Below, piece by piece: positions 6,977 to 15,076 of a stretch of DNA of 26,797 nt. Where the stretch lies: the NCBI GenBank assembly GCA_938036835.1, contig CALHWB010000025.1, forward strand, positions 1-26,797, read 5' to 3'. The position numbers and the translations under genes are program-made. Under the pieces are notes generated by a model that searched no databases, was not told the origin of the DNA, and saw only the letters and a list, made by a program, of their open reading frames with translations. The number at the start of each line of letters is the position of its first letter. Position 1 is the stretch's first letter. Origin of the DNA: an uncultured Propionibacterium sp. (GTDB taxonomy: Bacteria > Actinomycetota > Actinomycetes > Propionibacteriales > Propionibacteriaceae).

Positions 6977-9900
6977 ATGCCACACATGTCAAGCATTGAC
7001 GAGTTCGGCGCAAACGACTGGCTCATTGAAGAGATCCGCGAGCGCTATCGACAAGACCCCGGCTCGGTTGACCAGAGTTGGGTCGACTACTTCACCAACC
7101 ATCCGCTCGGCGGTACCTCCGCGCCGGCCACCGGCGGTACTTCCGAGGCGGCCACGGCCGGTCGGTCGCAGGCCGTAGGCACCGCGATGTCCCAGCCTGG
7201 AACCACCGGGAAGGTGGCGCGTCATGACCCCACCGACAGCACTCGACCGACCGTCGAACCGCTGGAGAACCGGCGGGAGGCCCCCAGCCACCCCGGCACA
7301 TCGGGTGGGCTAGGCCCGCAGATACCCAATCCATTCGATCGACCGCGACCGCCCATGGCCGAGGCCAATCGGGTTACCCTCAAAGGGCCCCAGATGCGCA
7401 CCGCGCGCAATATGGATCAGTCCCTGGCCATTCCAACCGCAACCTCGGTGCGCCAGGTACCGATGAAACTGGCGATCGAGAACCGGGCCACGATCAACAA
7501 CTTCTTGCGCCGCAGCCGCGGTGGCAAGGTCAGTTTCACCCACATAATAGGTTTCGCCATGGTGCAGGCGATCAAGGCCCACCCGGGCATGAACTGCTCC
7601 TACGAACAGGTCGCTGGCCGCCCGGTCCTCATCGAACACCCGGGTGTCAACCTGGGTATCGCAATCGACGTGGTCAACAAGGGCGTCCGGACCCTGATGG
7701 TGCCAAACATCAAGGCCAGCGAAGACCTCAACTTCGCCCAATTCTTCGCCGGCTACGAGGTTCTGGTTCGCAAGGCACGCGAGGGCAAATTGGTTGCCGA
7801 TGACCTGGCCGGCACGACGGTCAGCCTCACCAACCCCGGCGGAATCGGCACCAGTATGTCGGTTCCGCGGCTGATGCCCGGGCAGGGCTGCATCCTCGGG
7901 GTGGGCGCTATCGGTTACACCGCCGATTTCGAGGGCACCAGTCAGGTGAGCCTGACTCAAATGGGCGTCAGCAAGGTAACCACCCTGACCTCCACCTACG
8001 ACCATCGCATCATCCAGGGCGCTCAGTCGGGCGAGTTCCTCCGGCAGATCCACCGCCTGCTGCTGGGGGCCGATGATTTCTACGAGCAGATCTTCGAGGC
8101 GCTGCGCATCCCCTACCCACCTACCAAGTGGGCGGCCGATATCCCGATCAACCGCAGCCATCAACTCGGCAAACAGGCTCGGGTCGCCAATCTGATCGAT
8201 GCCTACCGGACCCACGGCCATTTGCAGGCCAACGTCGACCCGCTGGAATACCGCATGCGCTCCTACCCTGAGCTGAGCCTGGAAACCCACGGCCTCACGT
8301 TGTGGGACCTGGACCGGGAGTTCCCACTCGGCTGGTTCGCCGGCAAGGAGGAGAACTTCCTGACCCTGCGCGAGGCGATCGATATCCTGCGGGACTCGTA
8401 TACCCACACCATCGGTGTGGAATATATGCACATCCAGGATTCCGAGCAACGTCGCTGGCTACAGGAACGCATTGAGGCACCGCATCGAGCCCGGCCACGT
8501 GAGGAGCACCTGCGCATTCTCGACCAGTTGAGCGAGGCCGAGGTATTCGAGACCTTCCTACAGACCAAGTATGTCGGACAGACCAGGTTTTCCCTGGAAG
8601 GTGCGGAATCGGCGATCGTCATTCTGGCCGCATTATGCGAACAGGCCGCCGACAATGGCATCGCCGAGGTGGCGATCGGCATGCCGCACCGTGGCCGGCT
8701 GAACGTATTGACCAATATCGTCGGCAAGCTTTACTCGCAGATCTTCCGCGAGTTCGACAATCGTGCCGACGACGGCGAGGTGATCTCAGGCGATGTGAAA
8801 TATCATCTTGGCGCCGAAGGCGAATACACCGCAGCCAGTGGGCGTACGGTAGCCACCTCGGTGGCTGCGAATCCCTCACATCTGGAGGCTGTCGATCCGG
8901 TTCTGGAGGGGATCGTCCGGGCGAAGAACGATCGGCTGGCGGCTCCCGGCGAGTATCCGGTGCTGCCCCTGCTGATGCATGGCGATGCCTCGTTCGCCGG
9001 CCAGGGTGTGGTCTATGAAACCCTGCAGATGAGCCAGTTACGTGCCTATCGCAATGGCGGCACGATCCATCTGGTGGTGAACAATCAGATCGGCTTCACC
9101 ACCGGACCAACCGAGGCACGCAGTTCGGTCTACGCAACAGATGTGGCCAAGGCCATCCAGGCACCGATTCTGCACGTGAACGGGGACGATCCCGATGCCT
9201 GCGTGCAGGCTGCCCAGATCGCTTTCCAGTTCAGGCAGCGGTTCGGCAAGGATGTCGTGATCGACATGCTGTGCTATCGCCGTCGCGGGCACAACGAGGG
9301 CGACGAACCGAGTTTCACCCAGCCGCTGATGTACAAGCTGATCGACAAAAAACGCCCCGTGCGCAAGCTGTACACCGAGCAGTTGATCGGTCGTGGCGAC
9401 ATTTCCATTGAAGACGCCGAAGCTGCCGTCAACCGGTTCCGCGAACGTCTTGAAGAAGTGTTCGGCAACGTCCGCGATCCCGATATCCCGATGGAACCCG
9501 ATGAGTACCGGCTACTGCCGGTCTATCCGACCAAGGCCAAGATGAAGATCGGCACGGCCACCACCGAGGCCGAGATGGCCAAGGTGGCTCGGGTATATTC
9601 GCAACTGCCCGAGGGGTTCAGCGTGCATCCCAAGGTGGCCCCGCAGTTAGATCGGCGAGCAAGGTCCATCCTGACCGGTCCCATCGACTGGGCCACAGCC
9701 GAACTGCTCGCTTTCGGCACCCTGCTGATGGAGGGACACCCGGTCCGGCTGGTCGGCCAGGATGCCCGCCGGGGCACCTTCTCACAACGATTCGGAGCGA
9801 TTGTCGATCGCCTCACCAACGAGGCATGGGTGCCGTTGAAGCATCTGACCAGCGATCAGGCGTCCTTCGACATCTACGACTCGTTCCTCAGCGAGTACGC

Positions 9901-10729
9901 GGCGTTGGGATTCGAATATGGCTATTCGGTGGCTGCGCCGGAGGCCCTGGTGTGTTGGGAAGCCCAATATGGTGACTTCTCCAACGGAGGCCAGATAATC
10001 AGCGATGAGTTCATCGCATCGGGGTTCGCCAAATGGACCCAGAAGTCGGGTGTGGTCCTGATGCTGCCGCATGGCTATGAAGGCGCCGGCCCCGATCACT
10101 CCAGTGCCCGGATCGAGCGTTTCCTGCAGATGTGTTCCGGGGACAACATGGCCATCTGCCAGCCATCCACCCCGGCGAGCCATTTTCATCTGTTGAGACA
10201 GCATGTCCAGGTCAACTGGCACCGTCCGCTGATCATCGCCACCCCGAAGTCGATGCTGCGCAACAAGTTGGCCATCTCCCAGCCGGTTGACTTCACCACC
10301 GGCAAATGGCGGCCGGTGTTGGGCGATCCCTCGATAGCCGACCCCAGCAAGGTCCGGCGTATCCTGCTGTGTTCGGGCAAGATCCGTTGGGAGTTGGTAC
10401 GCGAGCGGGATCGTCTTGAACTCGGCGGTCAGGTGGCCATCATCTCCCTGGAGCGGCTGTTCCCGCATCCCAGTTCCGAGTTGGCGGCCGAGTTGGCTCG
10501 GTATCCGCAGATCGCCGATATCCGTTGGGTGCAAGACGAGCCGATCAACCACGGTCCGTGGGAGTTCTTGGCGACCCGCTTCTGGCCGGTAATGTCTGAA
10601 CTCCTGGACAACGAGTTCCTGCCGAGGGTGTTCTCCAGGCCCAGCGCGGCGGCGGCCTCGACCGGGTCGAAGGTGGTTCACGTGCTCGAAGAGGATCAAC
10701 TGCTGGACGCCGCGCTCACCGAACCGTGA
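6977..10729 (+). CDS. kgd: Multifunctional 2-oxoglutarate decarboxylase/dehydrogenase E1 with fused E2-type acyltransferase domain
   Basis: This 1250-residue actinobacterial Kgd/SucA acts in the TCA cycle. The N-terminal segment (10-40, NDWLIEEIRERYRQDPGSVD) matches the E1o N-terminal helix. A low-complexity linker (45-140) leads to an E2-type catalytic domain (about 150-385) with the DHRIIQG active-site motif (342-348), and no lipoyl domain is present. The thiamine-diphosphate E1 part follows, with HRGRLNV (571-577), ANPSHLEAVDPV (631-642), HGDASFAGQG (668-677) and NNQIGFTTG (702-710). In relatives the protein catalyses 2-oxoglutarate decarboxylation, carboligation and the E1 step, and is inhibited by the FHA protein GarA; neither GarA nor its kinase is in this window. 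Start choice is uncertain: ATG 6977 or 6986, neither with a close ribosome binding site. The frame is open far upstream, but that part is antiparallel noise over the GT87 gene. Confidence 0.95.
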   Translation: MPHMSSIDEFGANDWLIEEIRERYRQDPGSVDQSWVDYFTNHPLGGTSAPATGGTSEAATAGRSQAVGTAMSQPGTTGKVARHDPTDSTRPTVEPLENRREAPSHPGTSGGLGPQIPNPFDRPRPPMAEANRVTLKGPQMRTARNMDQSLAIPTATSVRQVPMKLAIENRATINNFLRRSRGGKVSFTHIIGFAMVQAIKAHPGMNCSYEQVAGRPVLIEHPGVNLGIAIDVVNKGVRTLMVPNIKASEDLNFAQFFAGYEVLVRKAREGKLVADDLAGTTVSLTNPGGIGTSMSVPRLMPGQGCILGVGAIGYTADFEGTSQVSLTQMGVSKVTTLTSTYDHRIIQGAQSGEFLRQIHRLLLGADDFYEQIFEALRIPYPPTKWAADIPINRSHQLGKQARVANLIDAYRTHGHLQANVDPLEYRMRSYPELSLETHGLTLWDLDREFPLGWFAGKEENFLTLREAIDILRDSYTHTIGVEYMHIQDSEQRRWLQERIEAPHRARPREEHLRILDQLSEAEVFETFLQTKYVGQTRFSLEGAESAIVILAALCEQAADNGIAEVAIGMPHRGRLNVLTNIVGKLYSQIFREFDNRADDGEVISGDVKYHLGAEGEYTAASGRTVATSVAANPSHLEAVDPVLEGIVRAKNDRLAAPGEYPVLPLLMHGDASFAGQGVVYETLQMSQLRAYRNGGTIHLVVNNQIGFTTGPTEARSSVYATDVAKAIQAPILHVNGDDPDACVQAAQIAFQFRQRFGKDVVIDMLCYRRRGHNEGDEPSFTQPLMYKLIDKKRPVRKLYTEQLIGRGDISIEDAEAAVNRFRERLEEVFGNVRDPDIPMEPDEYRLLPVYPTKAKMKIGTATTEAEMAKVARVYSQLPEGFSVHPKVAPQLDRRARSILTGPIDWATAELLAFGTLLMEGHPVRLVGQDARRGTFSQRFGAIVDRLTNEAWVPLKHLTSDQASFDIYDSFLSEYAALGFEYGYSVAAPEALVCWEAQYGDFSNGGQIISDEFIASGFAKWTQKSGVVLMLPHGYEGAGPDHSSARIERFLQMCSGDNMAICQPSTPASHFHLLRQHVQVNWHRPLIIATPKSMLRNKLAISQPVDFTTGKWRPVLGDPSIADPSKVRRILLCSGKIRWELVRERDRLELGGQVAIISLERLFPHPSSELAAELARYPQIADIRWVQDEPINHGPWEFLATRFWPVMSELLDNEFLPRVFSRPSAAAASTGSKVVHVLEEDQLLDAALTEP

Positions 10730-10858
10730 GCCAATCCCGGATAGAACTCACTGCAATAATCTATAGATAGCGTTTCCCTTTACCCAGAGTTGCCCTATCA
10801 TGGCAAGGCTGTCTGGCGGGAATTTGACCGCCCAGCGCAGGAGAAGGAGTCACCGCCC

Positions 10859-11110
10859 ATGGACTGGCGCCATCGCGCAGCTTGCCTGACCGAGGATCCC
10901 GAGTTGTTCTTCCCGATCGGCAATACCGGTCCTGCTCTGGCGCAGGTTGAAGAGGCCAAGAAGGTCTGCCGACGCTGCGAGGTCCGCGAGGAGTGCCTCA
11001 CCTGGGCGTTGGAAGCCGGCCAGGATCATGGTGTGTGGGGGGGCATGTCCGAGGACGAACGCCGTGCCATGAAGCGGCGCGCTTCCCGGCAGCGCCTGCG
11101 CAATGGCTGA
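10859..11110 (+). CDS. whiB1: WhiB1-type iron-sulfur transcriptional regulator
   Basis: This 83-residue WhiB-family protein has C9, C37, C40 and C46, exactly the spacing that binds the [4Fe-4S] cluster in M. tuberculosis WhiB1. It also has the GVWGGMSEDERR turn and a basic KRRASRQRLR C-terminus for DNA contact. WhiB1 binds the primary sigma factor region 4 and is essential in mycobacteria; its cluster reacts with nitric oxide. AAGGAG at 10844-10849 precedes the ATG by 9 nt; an upstream in-frame ATG at 10790 lacks family similarity. It is monocistronic between kgd and the converging pdtaS, the same whiB1/pdtaS adjacency as in mycobacteria. A 10-bp palindrome (ATCTATAGAT, 10759-10768) lies in its upstream region; its role is unknown. 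Confidence 0.95.
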   Translation: MDWRHRAACLTEDPELFFPIGNTGPALAQVEEAKKVCRRCEVREECLTWALEAGQDHGVWGGMSEDERRAMKRRASRQRLRNG

Positions 11111-11133
11111 TCCATAGTAGCCTGCGCAATGGC
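11094..11133 (+). repeat. 14-bp direct repeat spanning the whiB1 stop
   Basis: GCCTGCGCAATGGC occurs at 11094-11107 (last whiB1 codons) and again at 11120-11133, a 26-nt period. It looks like a small local duplication of the gene end. No function is evident. Confidence 0.6.
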
Positions 11134-11148
11134 CGAAGGGCCGGGCAC

Positions 11149-11169
11149 CAGCACGGTGCAACTGTGCTG
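11149..11169 (+). terminator. Possible hairpin between converging whiB1 and pdtaS
   Basis: CAGCAC (11149-11154) pairs with GTGCTG (11164-11169), with a 9-nt loop and only TTA following. The position between two converging genes suits termination, but the missing T-run makes this weak. Confidence 0.3.
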
Positions 11170-11241
11170 TTATCCCTGCCAGACCGGGACGACCGCTGAT
11201 TCTCATGCGGCAACCCGCCGGCCTTGGCCGACCCGGATCGG

Positions 11242-12702
11242 TCAGTCCCCATTCGGCCAGGAAACCTCTACCCGGGCGGTGGCACCCGAGCCGGGGTTGT
11301 TGGTCAACTCGAACTTACCGCCGGCATCACGCACCAGGGTTGACACTATGGATAAGCCAAGACTCGCCGCACTCGCCAGTTCGAAACCGGCGGGCAGGCC
11401 AGCACCATCGTCTACCACCTCCAGGGTCAGTCCGGTGGAGGTACGTTGCGGGCGGATCAACACCTCGCCGTTACTGGCCTGTAGGCCGTGCTCAATGGCG
11501 TTCTGGCACAATTCGGTCATCACCAGTGACAGCGAGGTCGCCATGTCTCCCGGCAATTGGCCGAAGGAACCCTCCCGCCGCGCCCTGATCCGACCGCCCG
11601 GGGAAGCGACATCCCCCACCATCAGCAGGATCTGATCCGCGATGTCGTCGAAATCGACGCGATCATTGAAACTGCGGGACAAGATCTCATGCACCGCGGC
11701 AATCGACTGGACGCGGCGTTGGGCATCGCGTAGCGCATCACGTCCCTCAGACGAATGCATCCGCCGCGATTGCAACCGCAACAAAGCCGCCACCGTTTGC
11801 AGGTTGTTCTTGACCCGATGGTGGATCTCGCGGATCGTGGCATCCTTGTTGATCAACTGCCGCTCCCGTTCTACCAGGATGGTCACGTCCCGGCAAAGCA
11901 CCAAGATGGCCGCCGGTTCCCCACCACGGGTCAGTGGCAGCACTCGCAGCCGCACGCTCGCCTGGGGTTGTTCTATAGTCAGTTCCCACACCGTGGCAGC
12001 GCCGGCCGGATCTCCCAAGCCACGTTCCTGCCGATAGGCGGCCGCCAGTTCTGGAACCATCTGATCGACGTCGTCTCCGATCAGGTCCCCGGGTATTCCC
12101 AGTCGGCGCAGGCAACTGATGGCGTTCGGACTGGCATAGGTGACCAGGCCATCGGTGTCGATCCACAACAACCCGTCCCCCACCTTCGGGCTGACGGTGA
12201 GATCGCTGGGTGGATCCAATGGAAAACTACCGCGGGTGAGCATCTCGCTGAGTGTGTCGGCTACCGCAAGATAGGTATCCTCCAATGCCCCAGGGGCTCG
12301 AACCCCCATCCGGTTGGTATGCCGTTCGACGACCGCGATGCAGTGCCCGTTCCGATGCACCGGTATCGCCCAGACATCCACCGGGATGCCAGCATCCAGA
12401 TTGTTCTCGCTGGTATGGCAGATCTCCCGGCTCAGCCAGGCCGTGGTTACCAAGGATTCGGGATCGTAGGCGATGTCATCGCCGATGACATCCTCCTCCA
12501 ATGCGGTCGGGCCGGTCGTCGGCCGGATCTGGGCAGCCGCCCAGAACACGTTCTCGTCGTCCGCATCGGGCAGCCACAGCACGAGATCGGAGAAGCTCGT
12601 ATCGGCCAGCAGGTGCCATTCCCGCACCAGTGCGGCCAACCACGCGTCATCCTCCGGAGCCAACCTGGTGTGTCGGCGAAGTGCCTCGGGCAACCGCAAC
12701 AT
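11242..12702 (-). CDS. pdtaS: PdtaS-type cytosolic histidine kinase
   Basis: This 486-residue soluble sensor kinase matches M. tuberculosis PdtaS end to end. An N-terminal GAF-like domain (about 10-155, EWHLLADTSFSDLVLWLPD) is followed by a PAS domain (about 175-275, DGLLWIDTDGLVTYASPNAIS). A HisKA_2 dimerisation domain contains the phospho-acceptor block KDATIREIHHRVKNNLQTVA (H294/H295), and the ATPase domain has MTELCQNAIEH and VVDDGAGLP. In mycobacteria PdtaS phosphorylates the RNA-binding antiterminator PdtaR; no pdtaR is in this window. ATG 12702 is preferred over ATG 12714 because its N-terminus aligns residue for residue with PdtaS and a TATGGT box lies 7 nt upstream. No membrane segment is seen, consistent with a cytosolic sensor. 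Confidence 0.93.
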   Translation of the reverse strand: MLRLPEALRRHTRLAPEDDAWLAALVREWHLLADTSFSDLVLWLPDADDENVFWAAAQIRPTTGPTALEEDVIGDDIAYDPESLVTTAWLSREICHTSENNLDAGIPVDVWAIPVHRNGHCIAVVERHTNRMGVRAPGALEDTYLAVADTLSEMLTRGSFPLDPPSDLTVSPKVGDGLLWIDTDGLVTYASPNAISCLRRLGIPGDLIGDDVDQMVPELAAAYRQERGLGDPAGAATVWELTIEQPQASVRLRVLPLTRGGEPAAILVLCRDVTILVERERQLINKDATIREIHHRVKNNLQTVAALLRLQSRRMHSSEGRDALRDAQRRVQSIAAVHEILSRSFNDRVDFDDIADQILLMVGDVASPGGRIRARREGSFGQLPGDMATSLSLVMTELCQNAIEHGLQASNGEVLIRPQRTSTGLTLEVVDDGAGLPAGFELASAASLGLSIVSTLVRDAGGKFELTNNPGSGATARVEVSWPNGD

Positions 12703-12709
12703 GGTTCCC

Positions 12710-12715
12710 ACCATA
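12710..12715 (-). promoter_or_regulatory. Putative -10 box of a leaderless pdtaS transcript
   Basis: TATGGT on the minus strand ends 7 nt before the ATG at 12702, and no Shine-Dalgarno sequence is present. This spacing would place the transcription start at or next to the start codon. No good -35 element is visible. Confidence 0.45.
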
Positions 12716-12790
12716 GTGGCGCCCGACCGGCGGCCATGCTCGGCCGACCACCGATGAGACCCCACTCCGGCGGCGTCACGATCGCCCGGT

Positions 12791-12820
12791 TTGGGTTACG
12801 CGGGCCAGTTTTGGCACAAT
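12791..12820 (+). promoter_or_regulatory. Putative promoter of the bL37 gene
   Basis: TTGGGT (12791-12796) and CACAAT (12815-12820) are separated by 18 nt, a sigma70-like arrangement pointing at the bL37 gene. The resulting leader would contain a short hairpin (CCCCG at 12851-12855 with CGGGG at 12862-12866) and GGAGG at 12873-12877. Confidence 0.45.
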
Positions 12821-12883
12821 GGGCGATCGCGCGGTACGCGCATCGACTACCCCCGTAAAACCGGGGAGAGCTGGAGGATCAAG

Positions 12884-12958
12884 ATGGGTAAGGGTGGTCG
12901 CAGGCGTCGCGCCCGTCGCAAGAGCAGCGCCAATCACGGCAAGCGTCCCAACGCCTGA
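12884..12958 (+). CDS. Ribosomal protein bL37 (24-residue actinobacterial mini-protein)
   Basis: The 24-codon frame encodes an extremely basic peptide, MGKGGRRRRARRKSS followed by ANHGKRPNA. The C-terminus is identical to that of mycobacterial bL37, a small protein found in the large ribosomal subunit. GGAGG at 12873-12877 lies 6 nt before the ATG. Its position between pdtaS and rsrA-sigR is the same as in mycobacteria. The gene is easily missed by annotation because of its length. Confidence 0.92.
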   Translation: MGKGGRRRRARRKSSANHGKRPNA

Positions 12959-12981
12959 GCATCCGTCCAACCGGCGGCGAA

Positions 12982-12997
12982 CGGGCAGGCCTGCCCG
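12982..12997. repeat. 16-bp perfect palindrome downstream of bL37
   Basis: CGGGCAGGCCTGCCCG is fully self-complementary and starts 24 nt after the bL37 stop. It may act as a terminator hairpin or a protein-binding site. No T-run follows. Confidence 0.5.
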
Positions 12998-13126
12998 GGC
13001 ACATCACCGCTAGGAACGACCACCGCCCCGAGCGGCGGCTGGTGCTGGACCGGCCGGCGGGCCATCCGGGATCTTCGATCGCAGCGGACCCGCGGGCCGG
13101 TCAGTTCCCCATGGGGGCTGACCTGG

Positions 13127-13402
13127 TCAGCGGGAGCGCCTGCGGGCGGTGACTCGCATGCTCGACACCCGAACCCGCAACTGCTCCGGCGCTGCCGCGG
13201 CTCCTCCGGAGCAACGCTTCACCAGCGCACCGATCAACTCCTCTATGTCGAAATTGTCCATGCAAGATTCGCAGGCCATCAGATGACGTCTGATCTCATC
13301 GGCATCGGCTTCGGGCAACTCGCCGTGCAGAAAGGCATGGGCATTCGCCAACGCCCAGCGGCAGTGCTCCTCCGGCCCGTCAGGATACGATAGCTCATTC
13401 AT
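13127..13402 (-). CDS. rsrA: RsrA/RshA-type zinc-binding anti-sigma factor
   Basis: This 91-residue ZAS-family anti-sigma factor carries the redox-sensing motif HLMACESC (H40-x3-C44-x2-C47) plus an upstream cysteine C14. The set corresponds to the zinc ligands and disulfide switch C11/H37/C41/C44 of Streptomyces RsrA with a three-residue shift. A further cysteine (C64) follows. By family, the reduced zinc form holds SigR inactive, and oxidation forms a disulfide that releases it. The ATG shares one base with the sigR stop (TGATG), so the pair is translationally coupled, which fixes the antagonist relationship. The C-terminal tail is rich in arginine (RVTARRRSR). Confidence 0.92.
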   Translation of the reverse strand: MNELSYPDGPEEHCRWALANAHAFLHGELPEADADEIRRHLMACESCMDNFDIEELIGALVKRCSGGAAAAPEQLRVRVSSMRVTARRRSR

Positions 13403-14007
13403 CAGTCCTGCCCCTGGCCAATGCCCTGCTCGGCGGCATGCCGGGCCAGTTGGCGGCGCAACTGGGCGCGGCCGCGATTGAGCCGCGACATCACGGTGCC
13501 GATCGGCGTGCCCATTATCTCGGCAATCTCCTTATAGGAGAACCCCTCCACATCGGCCAGCAACACTGCGGTGCGGAAATCGGCCGACAGCGAGTCCAGC
13601 GCCTCGGTAACCGCCGAGTCCGGCATCCGGTCGAGTGCCTGCCGCTCTGCCGATGGCAGCCCTACCGAGGTATGGGAGGCAGCCCGGGCAAGCTGCCAGT
13701 CCTCCACATCGGTAGCCGAACTGGTCTGGGGCTGGCGCTGTGCCTTGCGGTAGGAATTGATGTAGGCATTGGTCAAGATCCGGTACAGCCAGGCCTTCAG
13801 GTTGGTTCCGGGAGTGAATTGCTCAAAGGAACCGAACGCCTTGGCGTAGGTTTCCTGCACCACATCCTCGGCGTCGGCCGGATTCCGGGTCATCCGCAGC
13901 GCGGCACCGTATAGCTGATCGAGATAGCCTACGGCGTCCCGTTCGAATCGTGCCGTACGCTCGGAATCGCTTTCGGTGGCACGTATGTCGGTGCTCGGTG
14001 TGGTCAT
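13402..14007 (-). CDS. sigR: SigR/SigH-type oxidative-stress ECF sigma factor
   Basis: This 201-residue ECF sigma factor has region 2 at about 20-92 (ADAEDVVQETYAKAFGSFEQ, LKAWLYRILTNAYINSYRK) and region 4 at about 130-188 (GFSYKEIAEIMGTPIGTVMS, then RLNRGRAQLRRQL). It directs the thiol/oxidative stress regulon in Streptomyces (SigR) and mycobacteria (SigH). The ATG at 14007 gives the normal family length, with GAGG close upstream. The frame stays open to 14175, and an ATG at 14100 would add 31 residues. A SigR-type promoter lies just before that upstream ATG, and a TAATCT box lies 8 nt before the short start, suggesting two isoforms from two promoters. rsrA follows in the same operon. Confidence 0.94.
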   Translation of the reverse strand: MTTPSTDIRATESDSERTARFERDAVGYLDQLYGAALRMTRNPADAEDVVQETYAKAFGSFEQFTPGTNLKAWLYRILTNAYINSYRKAQRQPQTSSATDVEDWQLARAASHTSVGLPSAERQALDRMPDSAVTEALDSLSADFRTAVLLADVEGFSYKEIAEIMGTPIGTVMSRLNRGRAQLRRQLARHAAEQGIGQGQD

Positions 14008-14015
14008 CGCCTCAT

Positions 14016-14021
14016 AGATTA
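14016..14021 (-). promoter_or_regulatory. Putative -10 box for the short sigR form
   Basis: TAATCT on the minus strand ends 8 nt before the ATG at 14007. It fits the actinobacterial TANNNT pattern and would give a near-leaderless transcript for the standard-length sigma factor. No recognisable -35 element is seen. Confidence 0.4.
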
Positions 14022-14106
14022 GCGAATCGGACCGTACCCGATGGTGACCGCCACGGCCGGCGGCACCAGCCCGGCGGGGTAGCGTGCTGGTCGATTGCAT
14101 GCCAGT

Positions 14107-14136
14107 ATCAACCGCGCAGGCCGGCCGACTATTCCC
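14107..14136 (-). promoter_or_regulatory. SigR-type autoregulatory promoter of sigR
   Basis: On the minus strand GGGAAT (14136-14131), an 18-nt spacer and GTTGAT (14112-14107) match the SigR/SigH promoter consensus (GGAAT-N18-GTT) exactly. The expected start of transcription falls around 14100, where an in-frame ATG occurs. Positive autoregulation of sigR through such a promoter is known in Streptomyces. Confidence 0.8.
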
Positions 14137-14185
14137 GGCGGCTTCGTCAAACTGGACGGAACCGGCCGACGGCATCCGCAGCAGG

Positions 14186-14911
14186 TCAGCCGGTGGGTAG
14201 CGGCGTCACCAACTCGGGACCGTCATTGCCAACCCGGTTCACCCGGGTGGATACCGCATGGGCCAGCATCTGACCGGGCTCGGGGACGCTAGCCAGCGCG
14301 GCCGCAGCGACCGGATCGGTCAGTTCCGGATCCAGCCAGGCCGCCCAGTTCTGTGGGGCTACCTGAACCGGCATCCGGTCATGCAATCTGCCGAATTCAT
14401 CGGTGGCGGTAGCAGTCAGGATCGCGCAACTGGCCAGCCAGTTTCCCCGGCCGCCCGAGGCGGTGGGATCGCGCCAGAACTCGTAGATTCCGGCCATCGC
14501 CATGATGCCGCTGACCGGGTGGATGTAGAAGGGTTGTTTGTAGCTGCGGCCTGCCAGTTGAGTCGGGTACCACTCGTAATAGCCATCGGCCGGCAGTAGG
14601 CAGCGGCGAGCGGCAAATGCACGCCGAAAGGCTGGTCTACGCGCGACGGTCTCAAAACGAGCGTTGATCATCCGAGCGGCCCCAGCGGTCGTCCTCGACC
14701 AGCCGGGGATCAATCCCCACCGCAGGCCGGCCAACCGCCGGATCCGCCCACCGGCCGCCGTCCGTTCCAGGACCGCCGGCACCCGATCGGTAGGCGCGAT
14801 GTTCCAGCGTGGCCTGTCCCAATCGGCAAACCCGGCGGCATCGGCCTGGTCAACCTCGAAGATCTCGATCAACTGGTCAGGACGGGTTGATGCGGCATAG
14901 CGTCCACACAT
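14186..14911 (-). CDS. SRAP-domain abasic-site processing protein (HMCES/YedK family)
   Basis: This 241-residue SRAP protein has the full catalytic set. C2 (exposed after Met removal) forms the thiazolidine crosslink to abasic DNA, N83-A-R is in MINARFET, E113 is in GYYEWYP and H177 is in RLHDRMPV. NIAPTDRVPAV and GLRWGLIPGW are further family signatures. It shields abasic sites in single-stranded DNA by forming a DNA-protein crosslink. The ATG is fixed by the need for Cys at position 2. A TAATCT box 6 nt upstream and the lack of a Shine-Dalgarno suggest a leaderless transcript. It lies upstream of sigR on the same strand, separated by the SigR promoter region, and diverges from the DoxX gene. 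Confidence 0.94.
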   Translation of the reverse strand: MCGRYAASTRPDQLIEIFEVDQADAAGFADWDRPRWNIAPTDRVPAVLERTAAGGRIRRLAGLRWGLIPGWSRTTAGAARMINARFETVARRPAFRRAFAARRCLLPADGYYEWYPTQLAGRSYKQPFYIHPVSGIMAMAGIYEFWRDPTASGGRGNWLASCAILTATATDEFGRLHDRMPVQVAPQNWAAWLDPELTDPVAAAALASVPEPGQMLAHAVSTRVNRVGNDGPELVTPLPTG

Positions 14912-14917
14912 GCGGTC

Positions 14918-14923
14918 AGATTA
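14918..14923 (-). promoter_or_regulatory. Putative -10 box of a leaderless SRAP transcript
   Basis: TAATCT on the minus strand ends 6 nt before the ATG at 14911, with no ribosome binding site in between. The spacing fits transcription starting at the A of the ATG. Confidence 0.45.
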
Positions 14924-15076
14924 GCCCGGATGACCGCCGTCCCCACCGGCCCCAGGCCGGTACCCACCATCATGCGATCACCGCCCGGCGGCTGTGCGCG
15001 GCCCAGCGGGTGTGGATCTTGCGAGTTTTCTGCCGGAGTGTTCGCGTCAGGGTCAGCACTCGGGTAGTAATGGACT

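Noticed and set aside
10818..10847. GGGAAT upstream of whiB1 as a possible SigR-type promoter.
   Set aside because: No GTT occurs at the required 18-19 nt spacing, and the motif lies too close to the ribosome binding site.
12755..13013. Small overlapping frames on both strands around bL37.
   Set aside because: They have no ribosome binding sites or family similarity and are explained by high GC content; only the 24-codon bL37 frame is supported.
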